The notes beneath the pieces are model-generated. The model did not search any database, was not told the origin of the DNA, and saw only the letters and a program-made list of their open reading frames with translations. A stretch of DNA of 64,000 nucleotides. It comes from FEN-1191 sp031441585. Its GTDB lineage: Bacteria; Pseudomonadota; Gammaproteobacteria; Steroidobacterales; Steroidobacteraceae. The stretch covers positions 25,270-89,269 of the forward strand of contig JANMWZ010000010.1 of assembly GCA_031441585.1 (NCBI GenBank). The letters are read 5' to 3'. This document shows, in pieces, positions 23,919-33,035 of the stretch (the first letter of the stretch is position 1; every line of letters begins with the position of its first letter). Made by a program: the position numbers and the translations under genes.

Positions 23919-24923
23919 ATGAAGTCGTGGTCGGCAATTGGCGTTGCGGGAATCCTGCTCAGCCCGTTGGCGGGGGCTGCACCACCGGGCACTTTTACGG
24001 TTCGTGCCGAGCCGGCAAGTGAGCGCTATGCTGCTACCGGCACCATTGAGGCCGTAAGGCAAGGCACCCTTGGTTCGCAGGTCTCGGGTCGCGTCATAAC
24101 AGTGCTGGTGCGCAACGGCGACGCCGTCAGGGCGGGCCAGCCACTGATTCAGATCGATGCGGGTGAGTCCGCGGATGCGCTCGTCGCCAGCAGCGCGGCG
24201 GCACGTGGCGCTGCCGCGCGGCTGGTCAGCGCACGTGCGGACTTTGCCCGCACGCAGCGGCTGCAGGCGCAGAATTACCTCAGCGCCGCTGCTCTGCAAC
24301 GCGCGGAGGCGGCTTTGGCCTCGGCCGAGGCCGAGGCTCAGGTCACTGCGGCCCAGGCGCAGGGCGCCCGTACACGCGCCGCCTGGCACACCGTGACGGC
24401 GCCTTATTCCGGCCATGTCACTGATCTTTGGGTGAGCGCCGGGGATCTGGCGACACCTGGTATGCCACTCCTGGCTCTCTATGACCCAGCAGCGCTGCGC
24501 GTGATTGCGCAGCTGCCTGAATCGCTGGCGGCGCGTGTCCAGTCAGACCAGCTGGCCCAGCTGGTAGTCGCTGACGCTGCGCCCATAGTGATCGCATCCT
24601 GGCGGGTGATTGCCGCCATTGATCCCGCGACCCATAGTGTTGAGGTGCGGGCAGAGCTGCCGACGGGGAGTGGCTTTAAGCCAGGGCAGTTCGCCAGGCT
24701 CCTGTTGCCGCTGCATGACTCCACGTCGCAGCTGCGCATCCCGCTCAGCGCGCTCCTGCGGCGCAGCGAAGTCACCGCTGTTTACGTGGTGGCTGCCAAC
24801 GGTGCTGCGCATTTGCGCCAGCTACGGCTCGGCCCGGTGAGCGGCAATTCGGTGACGGTGCTGGCGGGGTTGCAGGCCGGTGAACAGATCGCGCTCGATC
24901 CTGTGGCTGCCGGGCGGCCGTAG
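23919..24923 (+). CDS. RND efflux periplasmic adaptor (membrane-fusion protein)
   Basis: 334 residues. A signal peptide (MKSWSAIGVAGILLSPLAGA) is followed by a lipoyl-type half motif (GTLGSQVSGRVITVLVRNGDAVRAGQPL) and an Ala-rich alpha-hairpin (about 85-140). The second lipoyl half (APYSGHVTDLWVSAGDLATPGMPLLAL) and beta-barrel and membrane-proximal domains complete the HlyD/AcrA-type adaptor. It bridges the RND pump to the outer-membrane channel. The RND gene starts nine bases downstream. Expression is probably controlled by the divergent ArsR-type protein. Confidence 0.9.
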   Translation: MKSWSAIGVAGILLSPLAGAAPPGTFTVRAEPASERYAATGTIEAVRQGTLGSQVSGRVITVLVRNGDAVRAGQPLIQIDAGESADALVASSAAARGAAARLVSARADFARTQRLQAQNYLSAAALQRAEAALASAEAEAQVTAAQAQGARTRAAWHTVTAPYSGHVTDLWVSAGDLATPGMPLLALYDPAALRVIAQLPESLAARVQSDQLAQLVVADAAPIVIASWRVIAAIDPATHSVEVRAELPTGSGFKPGQFARLLLPLHDSTSQLRIPLSALLRRSEVTAVYVVAANGAAHLRQLRLGPVSGNSVTVLAGLQAGEQIALDPVAAGRP

Positions 24924-24931
24924 GCAATCTC

Positions 24932-27900
24932 ATGGGTGTCGCTGGGCGCATTGCCAGGTATTTCCAGTCCGCGCGCATCACGCCGCTGCTGGCACTGGTG
25001 GCGTTGCTGATGGGACTGTTCGCGGCCCTGGTGACGCCGCGGGAAGAAGAGCCGCAGATCAATGTGACCATGGCCAACGTGCTGATTCCCTATCCTGGCG
25101 CCTCGGCGCGGCAGGTGGAGCAATCCGTCGCGGGCCCTGCCGAACAGGTGCTCGGGCAGATGGCGGGCCTCGAACACGTGATGTCGGTGTCGAGGCCTGG
25201 AATGGCCATCATCACGGTGCAGTTCAAAGTCGGCGTGCCCAGGATCGAGGCACTGGTGCGTCTCTATGACACGCTTAATTCCAATCGCGACTGGCTACCC
25301 GCTGGGCTCGGTGTCGGGGAACCGATTGTCAAGCCCAAGGGCATTGATGATGTCCCGATTCTGACCGCTACTCTCTATGATCAGCGGCCGGGCAGTGGCG
25401 GCTTCGAACTTGAGCGCATTGCCCACGCCATGGAGTCCGATCTCAAACGCGTGGCGGGAACGCGGGAAGTGCTCTCGCTCGGCGGGCCGAAGCGCGCGAT
25501 CAACATTGTTCTCGATCCGCAGGCGCTGCGCGCCGTGGGCGTTACGATTGCGGATCTGCGCCGCACCCTGCAGTCGGTCAACTCAGGGTTGCCGGCCGGC
25601 AATATTGTCCGTGGCGATGAAGCCGTCGCGATCGACGGCGGCGGGTTGCTGGAGAACGCCGATGCGGTGGCCGATCTCGTCGTCGGCGTGCATGCCGGTC
25701 GTCCGGTGTTCCTGCGTGACGTTGCCCGCGTCAATGACGGCCCACCACCCCCTGAACACTACGTCTGGTACGGCACGGCGGGCAAGCATGCCGCCGAGTT
25801 TCCAGCCGTGACCCTGAGCGTCACCAAAAAACCCGGCGAGAACGCCGTGGCGGTCACCTCGCGCCTGCGTGAGCGCATCGCCGAACTGCACAACACCGTG
25901 ATTCCCGAGGGAGTGGGCGTGGAGATCTCGCGCGACTACGGCGCGACGGCCAACGAGAAGGCCCTCAAACTCATCGAGAAGCTGCTGTTTGCGACCACCG
26001 CCGTCGTGGCACTGGTGTTCTTCGCAATGGGTCGACGGGAAGCGGCCATCGTTGGTATTGCCGTAGCCCTGACGTTGACGGCGACGTTGTTCGCTTCCTG
26101 GGCCTGGGGTTTCACGCTCAATCGCGTCAGCCTGTTCGCGCTGATCTTCTCGATCGGCATCCTGGTCGATGATGCCATTGTGGTGGTGGAAAACATTCAT
26201 CGTCACCTGCAGCTCACACCCGAGCGGGCACTGAGCGAGATCATCCCCGAGGCCGTGGATGAAGTAGGCGGGCCGACGATCCTCGCGACGCTCACCGTCA
26301 TTGCGGCGCTCCTGCCGATGGCCTTTGTCGGTGGCCTGATGGGTCCCTACATGGGCCCGATCCCGATCAATGCCTCCATGGGCATGCTGATCTCGCTGGC
26401 GGTGGCATTCGTGCTGACGCCGTGGCTCGCGCGGTTGTGGTTGCGGCCGGATGCCAGCGGTGCTCACTCAAGCTGGTCGGCGCGCCTCGAACCCGCATTC
26501 CGGCGCCTGTTCGTGCCGTTTCTGGATCCGCTGCGCGGGCAGCGTAATCGCCGGCGCTTGTGGGCGGGGGTAGGGGTGTTGATTCTGCTGGCCATCGCCT
26601 TGCCGGCGATTCAATGGGTCGTGCTCAAGATGCTGCCCTTCGACAACAAGTCGGAGTTTCAGGTGGTCCTCGACATGCCGGCTGGAACGCCGCTCGAACG
26701 CACTGCCGCGACGCTGGCCGACATGAGCCGCTATCTCGCGCAGGTTCCGGAAGTAAGTAATTACCAGGTGTACGCCGGTCTTGCGGCACCCATAAACTTC
26801 AATGGCCTGGTGCGCCAGTACTACCAGCGCTTAGGGGGCACGCTGGGAGACATCCAGGTGAATCTCGTGGACAAGAACCAACGCCGCGATCAGAGCCACG
26901 CGATCGCCGAGCGGCTGCGTCCGGCGCTGGCCTCAATAGCGCGTCGTCATGGCGGCATCGTCAAGGTGGTCGAAGTGCCGCCGGGTCCACCGGTACTCGC
27001 TCCTATCGTTGCTGAGATTTATGGTCCGGATGACGCGGGTCGACTGCGGGTTGCGCAGGCAGTGCGGACGGCGTTTCTGCGTGCGCCGGGCATCGTCGAC
27101 GTGGACGCCTCATATATTACTGCAGCGCCGCGCCAGCGGGTGTCCATCGACCGGCCGAAGGCCGCGCGTCTGGGCGTCAACGATGCGGAGATCGTGAGCA
27201 CACTGCGCGCAGGCATTGCCGGTGAAGATGCGAGCTACCTTGAAGATGCGAGTAAATATCCAGCGCCGCTGCGTCTGCAACTGCCCGACAGTACGCACGG
27301 CTCCCTCGATGCCGCGCTGAGCCTGGGCGTGCGCGCCGCCAACGGTGCGCTGGTCCCGCTCGGCTCCCTGGTCGAGGTAAGCAACACCTGGGTCGAGCAG
27401 CCACGCTTCCACAAGGACCTGCTGCCGCTGGTGTACGTCACCGCTGACATGGCGGGCAAGCTCGATAGCCCGCTCTATGGGATGTTTGCCATGCGCGGGG
27501 CGATAGGCCGCATCGTGGCGCCGGATGGTGGCGGCATCAGCGAGTACTTTGTTTCTCAGCCCTCCGATCCCTATCGCGGCTACGCCCTGAAGTGGGATGG
27601 GGAATGGCAGATCACTTATGAGACCTTCCGCGACATGGGCGCGGCCTATGCCGTCGGCCTGATCCTGATCTACCTGCTGGTGGTGGCCCAGTTTGGCTCC
27701 TATGTCACACCGCTTATCATCATGGCGCCGATTCCGCTGACGATTCTGGGTGTGCTGCCCGGCCACGCCCTGCTGCACTCGCAGTTCACGGCTACCTCGA
27801 TGATTGGCATGATCGCTCTGGCCGGAATTATCGTGCGCAACTCCATCCTGCTGGTCGACTTCATCAATCTGCAACTTAGCGCGGGGGTGGAGTTCCGCGA

Positions 27901-28153
27901 GGCCGTGATTCGCTCGGCCGCCACGCGTGCGCAGCCGATCGTGCTCACCGCTCTGGCAGCAATGCTGGGCGCCCTGTTCATCCTGAGCGATCCCATCTTC
28001 AATGGGCTCGCGATCTCGTTGATCTTCGGCATTCTGGTCTCGACCGTTCTGACCCTGGTCGTGATTCCGCTGCTTTATTACGCCGTGTATCGCCACGCGC
28101 ACCCCATGTCACTACCTCAGCCACAACCTGCATTACCGGAGCAAACACCATGA
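24932..28153 (+). CDS. RND efflux transporter permease
   Basis: 1073 residues, the full AcrB/MexB-class length, with 12 membrane helices and two large periplasmic loops. The helix-4 proton-relay aspartates appear in IFSIGILVDDAIVVVENIHRHL. The N-terminal helix is followed by TPREEEPQINVTMANVLIPYPGASA, a form common in a subgroup of uncharacterised pumps rather than the drug-exporting AcrB itself. It forms the inner-membrane motor of a tripartite system with the preceding adaptor and the TolC-like channel two genes downstream. The substrate is unknown. The shared operon with a sulfide:quinone oxidoreductase suggests a reactive-sulfur product or a toxic quinone or thiol; that is inference. Confidence 0.92.
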   Translation: MGVAGRIARYFQSARITPLLALVALLMGLFAALVTPREEEPQINVTMANVLIPYPGASARQVEQSVAGPAEQVLGQMAGLEHVMSVSRPGMAIITVQFKVGVPRIEALVRLYDTLNSNRDWLPAGLGVGEPIVKPKGIDDVPILTATLYDQRPGSGGFELERIAHAMESDLKRVAGTREVLSLGGPKRAINIVLDPQALRAVGVTIADLRRTLQSVNSGLPAGNIVRGDEAVAIDGGGLLENADAVADLVVGVHAGRPVFLRDVARVNDGPPPPEHYVWYGTAGKHAAEFPAVTLSVTKKPGENAVAVTSRLRERIAELHNTVIPEGVGVEISRDYGATANEKALKLIEKLLFATTAVVALVFFAMGRREAAIVGIAVALTLTATLFASWAWGFTLNRVSLFALIFSIGILVDDAIVVVENIHRHLQLTPERALSEIIPEAVDEVGGPTILATLTVIAALLPMAFVGGLMGPYMGPIPINASMGMLISLAVAFVLTPWLARLWLRPDASGAHSSWSARLEPAFRRLFVPFLDPLRGQRNRRRLWAGVGVLILLAIALPAIQWVVLKMLPFDNKSEFQVVLDMPAGTPLERTAATLADMSRYLAQVPEVSNYQVYAGLAAPINFNGLVRQYYQRLGGTLGDIQVNLVDKNQRRDQSHAIAERLRPALASIARRHGGIVKVVEVPPGPPVLAPIVAEIYGPDDAGRLRVAQAVRTAFLRAPGIVDVDASYITAAPRQRVSIDRPKAARLGVNDAEIVSTLRAGIAGEDASYLEDASKYPAPLRLQLPDSTHGSLDAALSLGVRAANGALVPLGSLVEVSNTWVEQPRFHKDLLPLVYVTADMAGKLDSPLYGMFAMRGAIGRIVAPDGGGISEYFVSQPSDPYRGYALKWDGEWQITYETFRDMGAAYAVGLILIYLLVVAQFGSYVTPLIIMAPIPLTILGVLPGHALLHSQFTATSMIGMIALAGIIVRNSILLVDFINLQLSAGVEFREAVIRSAATRAQPIVLTALAAMLGALFILSDPIFNGLAISLIFGILVSTVLTLVVIPLLYYAVYRHAHPMSLPQPQPALPEQTP

Positions 28154-28362
28154 CTTCCTGGCAACTCACCCGTGTCATCGCCGGATCATTCATTTTGCTG
28201 TCACTTGCGCTCGGCGTGCCGGGCAGTCCGATCTACCACAGCAGCTACTGGTTGTGGTTCACGGCGTTCGTCGGCGTGAACCTGCTGCAAAGCGGCCTGA
28301 CACGCTGGTGCCTCATGGAGCGCATGCTGCGCGGCCTGGGTCTGCGCGCCAGCAGCGATTGA
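28150..28362 (+). CDS. Small DUF2892 (YgaP-like) inner-membrane protein
   Basis: 70 residues beginning in an ATGA overlap with the RND gene. It has two hydrophobic helices (about 8-25 and 32-52) and the DUF2892 pattern TRVIAGSFILLSLALG and WFTAFVGVNLLQSGLTRWCLMERML. In YgaP a similar membrane domain is fused to a rhodanese; here it stands alone. A single Cys lies in the conserved WCLMERML. DUF2892 proteins are commonly encoded beside sulfur-metabolism genes, which fits this neighbourhood, but their function is not established. Confidence 0.85.
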   Translation: MTSWQLTRVIAGSFILLSLALGVPGSPIYHSSYWLWFTAFVGVNLLQSGLTRWCLMERMLRGLGLRASSD

Positions 28363-28378
28363 CACCGGCGCACCACCC

Positions 28379-29773
28379 ATGCGACTCGCTCCGGCAATAC
28401 TCCTGTTGGCAACGGCCGCAGCTTCCGTAGTGGCTTCGGCCGGTGGCATCACCGTGTCGGACGCCTGGCGTGCGGCCGTGGAGCACGATCCGAAGTTTGC
28501 TGCTGCCCAGGCGCAACGCGAGGCCGGGCGCGCACGCCGGTCCGAAGCCAGAGCGTTATGGTTGCCCTCACTCTGGGCTACCGGGAGCGTCGGACGAAGT
28601 GATCTGGACAGCCGCACGCAGGGGGCCTTCTTTTCGGCCCCTGGGTTCGGCAGCACCAGTGGTGTCGATTTTCAGACCAACGTCAGCGCGGGCATTGCGA
28701 CACGCTGGGCATTGGTTGCAGAGCAGCCGTTGTTCGACGCCGCCCGTTTTGCCGATGCCAGGACCCAGAGCAATTCGGCGCGCATTGCCGAGGCTCAGTA
28801 CCGGGCGGCCGAGCAGGAGCTCATGCTGCGCACGGCCAGGGTCTATTTCGAGGTGCTCAACGCGCGTGCCCAGCTGCAGACTCTGGTGCGGTTACGTGCT
28901 GCCGCAGAAACGACCCGCGCCGAAGCGCAGGCGCGCTATGAGGCCGGCGACATTCCGGCCACTGACATGCGTGAGGCGCAGGCCAACGCGGATGCTATCG
29001 GCGTTGAGGAGCTTGATGCCGGCAGCGCGGTTACTTTAAGCGAGGCAGCGTTCAGCGATCTGACCGGACTGGATGCTGCCGACCTGGGCGTGCTGCACGA
29101 GTCGGCAACCGCGCAGCTGCCGATACCCGATGCACTGGATATCTGGACGCGGCGCGCCATCAGCGGCAGCCCGGCATTGGCGATTCAGCAGCTGGCGGCG
29201 AGCTCGGCGGCCGAGCAGGTAAATCGATACGGCGCACTGACCGCAACGCGGGTGAGTCTGGTCGCACAGCTCGGGCAAGACGCTTTGCATGGCAATGGCG
29301 ACTTCGGCGCCACTGAGATCAACGGACGCCAGGTGAGTATTGGTGTCCAGGCCTCGGTACCGTTGTTCACCGGCGGCATGCGCAGCGCTCAGCGGCACGA
29401 GGCGCGGGCACAAGCGCACCAGGCTGAGGCCGAACTGAAGGGCGCCGACCAGCAGGTCAGGCAGCAGGCGCGCACGGCGTGGTTGTCGCTCACGACCGCG
29501 GCGGCGCGGGTGCAGGCGTTGCAGCGCTTGCGGGCCTCCGCGGCGAGTCGTCGCGATGCCACACGTCTGGGCGCCGAGGTGGGTGGTCGCACCGCTCTGG
29601 AGTTGCTCGGCGCCGAAGCGGACTATCAACGCTCCGGGGCTGATTTTCAACGCGCGCAAAGCGAGTGGTTTCTGGCGGGGCTGCAACTCAAGGCGGCAGC
29701 AGGCGAGCTCGGTGCCGGTGATCTGGAGCAGATCGATCACCGGCTTGGCCTGGCTCCGCCGGAACCGCACTGA
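28379..29773 (+). CDS. TolC-family outer-membrane efflux channel
   Basis: 464 residues. A signal peptide (MRLAPAILLLATAAASVVASA) precedes two TolC repeats of long amphipathic helices. These include SDAWRAAVEHDPKFAAAQAQREAGR near the start and the second-repeat pattern QVSIGVQASVPLFTGGMRSAQRHEARAQ around residues 319-346. It completes the tripartite efflux system with the adaptor and RND pump. It lies 16 bases after the DUF2892 gene. Confidence 0.9.
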   Translation: MRLAPAILLLATAAASVVASAGGITVSDAWRAAVEHDPKFAAAQAQREAGRARRSEARALWLPSLWATGSVGRSDLDSRTQGAFFSAPGFGSTSGVDFQTNVSAGIATRWALVAEQPLFDAARFADARTQSNSARIAEAQYRAAEQELMLRTARVYFEVLNARAQLQTLVRLRAAAETTRAEAQARYEAGDIPATDMREAQANADAIGVEELDAGSAVTLSEAAFSDLTGLDAADLGVLHESATAQLPIPDALDIWTRRAISGSPALAIQQLAASSAAEQVNRYGALTATRVSLVAQLGQDALHGNGDFGATEINGRQVSIGVQASVPLFTGGMRSAQRHEARAQAHQAEAELKGADQQVRQQARTAWLSLTTAAARVQALQRLRASAASRRDATRLGAEVGGRTALELLGAEADYQRSGADFQRAQSEWFLAGLQLKAAAGELGAGDLEQIDHRLGLAPPEPH

Positions 29774-29807
29774 CAAATATGAACTTACCAAGTCGGGAGA
29801 CATAACC

Positions 29808-31082
29808 ATGGCGCACATCGCAATCCTGGGGGGCGGAATCGGCGGTCTGCCGGCGGCGTACGAACTTCGCGACGCGCTCGAGGCCACGCATCGCATCACG
29901 GTGGTCAACGCCGTGGACTACTTTCAGTTCGTGCCCTCCAATCCGTGGCTGGCGGTCGGGTGGCGCAAGCGCTCCGCCATCACTTTTCCAATTGCCCGGC
30001 ATCTGAAGCGCCGCAATATAGATTTCATCGCCAAGCCTGTTGCCAGGATCGATGCCGCGCACAATTGCCTGGAACTCGCCGACGGCAGCAGCCTGCCGTA
30101 TGACTACCTGCTCATCACTAGCGGACCGAAGCTCTCGTTCGCAGAAGTTCCAGGATCTGGCCCCGACGGCGGGTTTACCCAGTCGATCTGCACCGCCGAT
30201 CACGCGGAGCGAACCTGGGAGGCGTACCAGGAATTTCTTAAGGACCCGGGTCCGGTCATCATCGGCGCCATGCCGATGGCCAGTTGTTTCGGGCCAGCCT
30301 ATGAGTTCAGTTTTATTCTGAACACCGATCTGCGGCGGCGTCGACTGCGGCACAAGGTGCCCATGACCTACATTACGAGTGAACCCTACATCGGGCACCT
30401 CGGACTTGGCGGTGTGGGAGACTCCAAGGGGTTGCTGGAATCAGAATTCCGCAATAACGATATCAACTGGATCACCAACGCCAGGGTGACAAGGATCGAG
30501 CCCGGGAAGATGTTCGTCACCGAAGTCGATGCCAATGGCCAAACAGTGAAGCAACACGAGCTGCCGTTCAAACTGTCCATGATGCTGCCGGCATTCAAAG
30601 GTGTCGATGCGGTTGCTGCGGTGGACGGTCTGTGCAACCCGCGTGGCTTTGTCATCGTCGATGATCACCAGCGGAGCCCGAAATTTCCCAACATCTTTGC
30701 GGCTGGCGTGTGTATTGCCATCCCACCGGTGGAGCTGACCCCGGTGCCCACCGGCGCGCCAAAAACCGGCTACATGATTGAAACCATGGTCACCGCGATC
30801 GTGAAAAACATTGTCGCGGATATTTCCGGGCAACCCGCCACCGCGAAGGGTTCCTGGAATGCCATCTGCCTCGCCGATATGGGCAGCACGGGCGCGGTCT
30901 TTGTCGCCTTGCCGCAGATTCCGCCACGCAACGTAAACTGGATCAGGATGGGCCGTTGGGTACACTGGGCGAAGGTGGCGTTCGAAAAATATTTCATCTA
31001 CAAGATGAAACGCGGCCACTCCGAGCCCCTGTATGAGAAGTACATGCTCAGGGCCTTGGGAATACGACGCCTGCAAAGCTGA
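29808..31082 (+). CDS. sqr: Sulfide:quinone oxidoreductase
   Basis: 424 residues from ATG 29808, with GGGAGA upstream. An upstream in-frame extension overlaps the TolC gene and is rejected. The FAD-binding Rossmann site is AILGGGIGGLPAAYELRD. Three cysteines fall where the catalytic trio of type I SQRs lies: Cys128 (SICTADHAE), Cys160 (MASCFGPAYEF) and Cys354 (NAICLADMGSTG). A C-terminal amphipathic region (WVHWAKVAFEKYFIYKMKRG) fits peripheral membrane attachment. The enzyme oxidises sulfide to polysulfide or persulfide and feeds electrons into the quinone pool. Its place in an ArsR-controlled efflux operon suggests sulfide detoxification rather than energy gain. Confidence 0.88.
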   Translation: MAHIAILGGGIGGLPAAYELRDALEATHRITVVNAVDYFQFVPSNPWLAVGWRKRSAITFPIARHLKRRNIDFIAKPVARIDAAHNCLELADGSSLPYDYLLITSGPKLSFAEVPGSGPDGGFTQSICTADHAERTWEAYQEFLKDPGPVIIGAMPMASCFGPAYEFSFILNTDLRRRRLRHKVPMTYITSEPYIGHLGLGGVGDSKGLLESEFRNNDINWITNARVTRIEPGKMFVTEVDANGQTVKQHELPFKLSMMLPAFKGVDAVAAVDGLCNPRGFVIVDDHQRSPKFPNIFAAGVCIAIPPVELTPVPTGAPKTGYMIETMVTAIVKNIVADISGQPATAKGSWNAICLADMGSTGAVFVALPQIPPRNVNWIRMGRWVHWAKVAFEKYFIYKMKRGHSEPLYEKYMLRALGIRRLQS

Positions 31083-31094
31083 CCAGGAACAACC

Positions 31095-31535
31095 ATGAAA
31101 CCCTATCCGCATACCTACATCGTCACCGCACACGGATCGCCGAGCGGTACAGTTCCCGTCTCCTCGCAGGGCGTGGCCGATATCAACACCGCGCCCCCGC
31201 CGGAGTTCGATGGACCAGGGGACCTGTGGTCACCCGAGACACTGCTGGTTGCGGCGGTGGCCAACTGCTTCATCCTGACGTTCCGCGGCGTGTCGCGGGC
31301 GGCCAAGTTCAGCTGGGAGCAGCTGGACTGTCAGGTCGATGGGGTGCTGGAGCGAGTCGCTGGCGTGACGCAGTTTTCAAAATTCACGACCCGTGCCACG
31401 CTGACGGTGGGCGCAGGCGCCGATCATGCCAAGGCGCAGGAATTGATGGAGCGCGCCGAGAAAGTCTGCCTGGTCGCCAACTCGCTGCGCGGCGAGCGGC
31501 AGCTGGTGGCGCAGGTTGTTGAGACCACGCGATGA
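31095..31535 (+). CDS. OsmC family protein
   Basis: 146 residues of the OsmC/Ohr fold. The two redox cysteines are in the family positions: AVANCFILTF and AEKVCLVANSL. OsmC and Ohr proteins reduce organic peroxides with a lipoylated or dihydrolipoamide donor; some relatives act on persulfides. It follows the SQR gene by 12 bases and closes the operon. A hairpin of imperfect GGAAAACC/GGTTTCC near 31580-31600 might end transcription, but it has no T-tract. Confidence 0.85.
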   Translation: MKPYPHTYIVTAHGSPSGTVPVSSQGVADINTAPPPEFDGPGDLWSPETLLVAAVANCFILTFRGVSRAAKFSWEQLDCQVDGVLERVAGVTQFSKFTTRATLTVGAGADHAKAQELMERAEKVCLVANSLRGERQLVAQVVETTR

Positions 31536-31702
31536 GTGGCGAACCAGCGGGTCGCCGGGTCAGCTGAGCGCGCCGGCGCTGGAAAACCGGCGGTTTCCGG
31601 GTCCCGGGGCTGAGGCATTGAGAACCAGTTCACATTGCTGGGCCGGCATACGAATTGCATATTCAGACGCATCGCAAGCCGTGCTACCAGGTAAGTTAGT
31701 TC

Positions 31703-32686
31703 ATGAACGCCAGCGCCGAAGTTCTCGAAAAGGAGGAGCTTGACGCTCTGCTCAAGGGTGTCGATAGCAGTGAAGTACAGGTCGAATCGGGCGCGTCCGT
31801 GCCTGGTGTGGTCAGTGCCTATGACATGGCGACGCATGTCCGCGTGGTGCGCGGGCGGATGCTCACACTGGAGATGATTCATGAGCGTTTTGCGCGGGCA
31901 CTGGGTGTCGGGCTCTTCAACATGTTGCGGCGCGAACCGGAAATCACCATGGCGCCCGTGCAGCTGCTTAAATTCAGCGAATACGCGCACAGCCTGCGCC
32001 TGCCAACCAGTCTGAATCTGGTCAGGCTTGCGCCGCTGCGCGGCACCGCCCTGTTCGTACTTGACTCACGACTGGTATCAACGTTGGTGGACAATTTCTT
32101 CGGTGGCACCGGACGCAGCGCCGCGGTGGACGGGCGTGAATTTACCGGCACTGAAAAGCGCATCATCCAGATGGTGTTGCGCCAGGCGTTTGCCGATCTG
32201 CAGGCGGCGTGGGCGCCTGTGAACGCGCTGCAGGTCGAATATCTGAGTTCCGAAATGAACGCCCATTTTGTCAACATCGTCAGTCCTACTGAAGTGGTCG
32301 TCGTTGCCTCGTTCCGCATCCAGCTGGACGGTGGTGGCGGCGAACTGCATGTCACGATGCCTTATTCAATGCTCGAGCCGATCCGTGAACTCCTTGGTGC
32401 CGGCGCCCAGGGCGAAAGTACCGGCAGCAACGCGACCTGGACCCAGGCGCTGCGCCAGGAAATAGAGGAAGTCGATGTTGAGCTGGTGCCCTTGCTGGGG
32501 CACTCCACCTTGACGGTTGGGCAGCTGCTGAATCTGAAACCGGGCGATGTCATTCCCTGCGACTTTGATGGCCACGCCACGCTGCTGGCCGAAGGCGTGC
32601 CGTTTCTGCGCGGCACCTACGGCGCTTCCCGGGGCCAACAGGCCGTCAAGGTTTCAAGCCGACTGGCCAGGCGGGTCGCCTCGTGA
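31703..32686 (+). CDS. fliM: Flagellar motor switch protein FliM
   Basis: 327 residues. The N-terminal CheY-P binding peptide is recognisable (LEKEELDALLKG, compare the LSQDEIDALL type). The middle domain carries VRGRMLTLEMIHERFARAL, then NLVRLAPLRGTALFVLDSRLVSTLVDNFFGG. A SpoA/FliN-like domain (about 240-320) has LGHSTLTVGQLLNLKPGDVI. FliM forms the C-ring that reverses flagellar rotation or, in some lineages, serves type III export. It overlaps fliN by four bases. No other flagellar gene is within 30 kb on either side, which is unusual. Confidence 0.92.
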   Translation: MNASAEVLEKEELDALLKGVDSSEVQVESGASVPGVVSAYDMATHVRVVRGRMLTLEMIHERFARALGVGLFNMLRREPEITMAPVQLLKFSEYAHSLRLPTSLNLVRLAPLRGTALFVLDSRLVSTLVDNFFGGTGRSAAVDGREFTGTEKRIIQMVLRQAFADLQAAWAPVNALQVEYLSSEMNAHFVNIVSPTEVVVVASFRIQLDGGGGELHVTMPYSMLEPIRELLGAGAQGESTGSNATWTQALRQEIEEVDVELVPLLGHSTLTVGQLLNLKPGDVIPCDFDGHATLLAEGVPFLRGTYGASRGQQAVKVSSRLARRVAS

Positions 32687-33012
32687 GTAAGGCAGCCATG
32701 CCGGTGGCGAACATGCTCGAAAACTTCCGAGCCGAAACCCAATCCTCGTCCGGGGCTTCGCTGGTCGGGCTTGGCGACATCATGGACCTGCCGGTGCTTG
32801 TGGCTCTGGAGGTCGGGCGGACCAACATATCAATACGCGAGCTGCTGCAGCTTACCGCGGGCTCGGTTATCGGACTGGATCGCGATACCAGTGAGGCTTT
32901 TGATGTACTCGTCAACGGCACTCTCGTGGCACATGGCGAGGCGGTGGTCGTCAACGATAGATGTGCCATACGTTTTACGGATGTCATCAGTGCTGGCGGG
33001 CACTGCCGTTAG
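32683..33012 (+). CDS. fliN: Flagellar motor switch protein FliN
   Basis: 109 residues from GTG 32683, overlapping the fliM stop (GTGA). ATG 32698 is an alternative. The SpoA domain is complete: DIMDLPVLVALEVGRTNISIRELLQL and GSVIGLDRDTSEAFDVLVNGTLVAHGEAVVVNDRCAIRFTDV. FliN sits at the base of the C-ring. The gene converges on carbonic anhydrase with a 23-base gap. Confidence 0.92.
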   Translation: MSKAAMPVANMLENFRAETQSSSGASLVGLGDIMDLPVLVALEVGRTNISIRELLQLTAGSVIGLDRDTSEAFDVLVNGTLVAHGEAVVVNDRCAIRFTDVISAGGHCR

Positions 33013-33035
33013 CCCTAGTCAATAGCACCGGCGCC

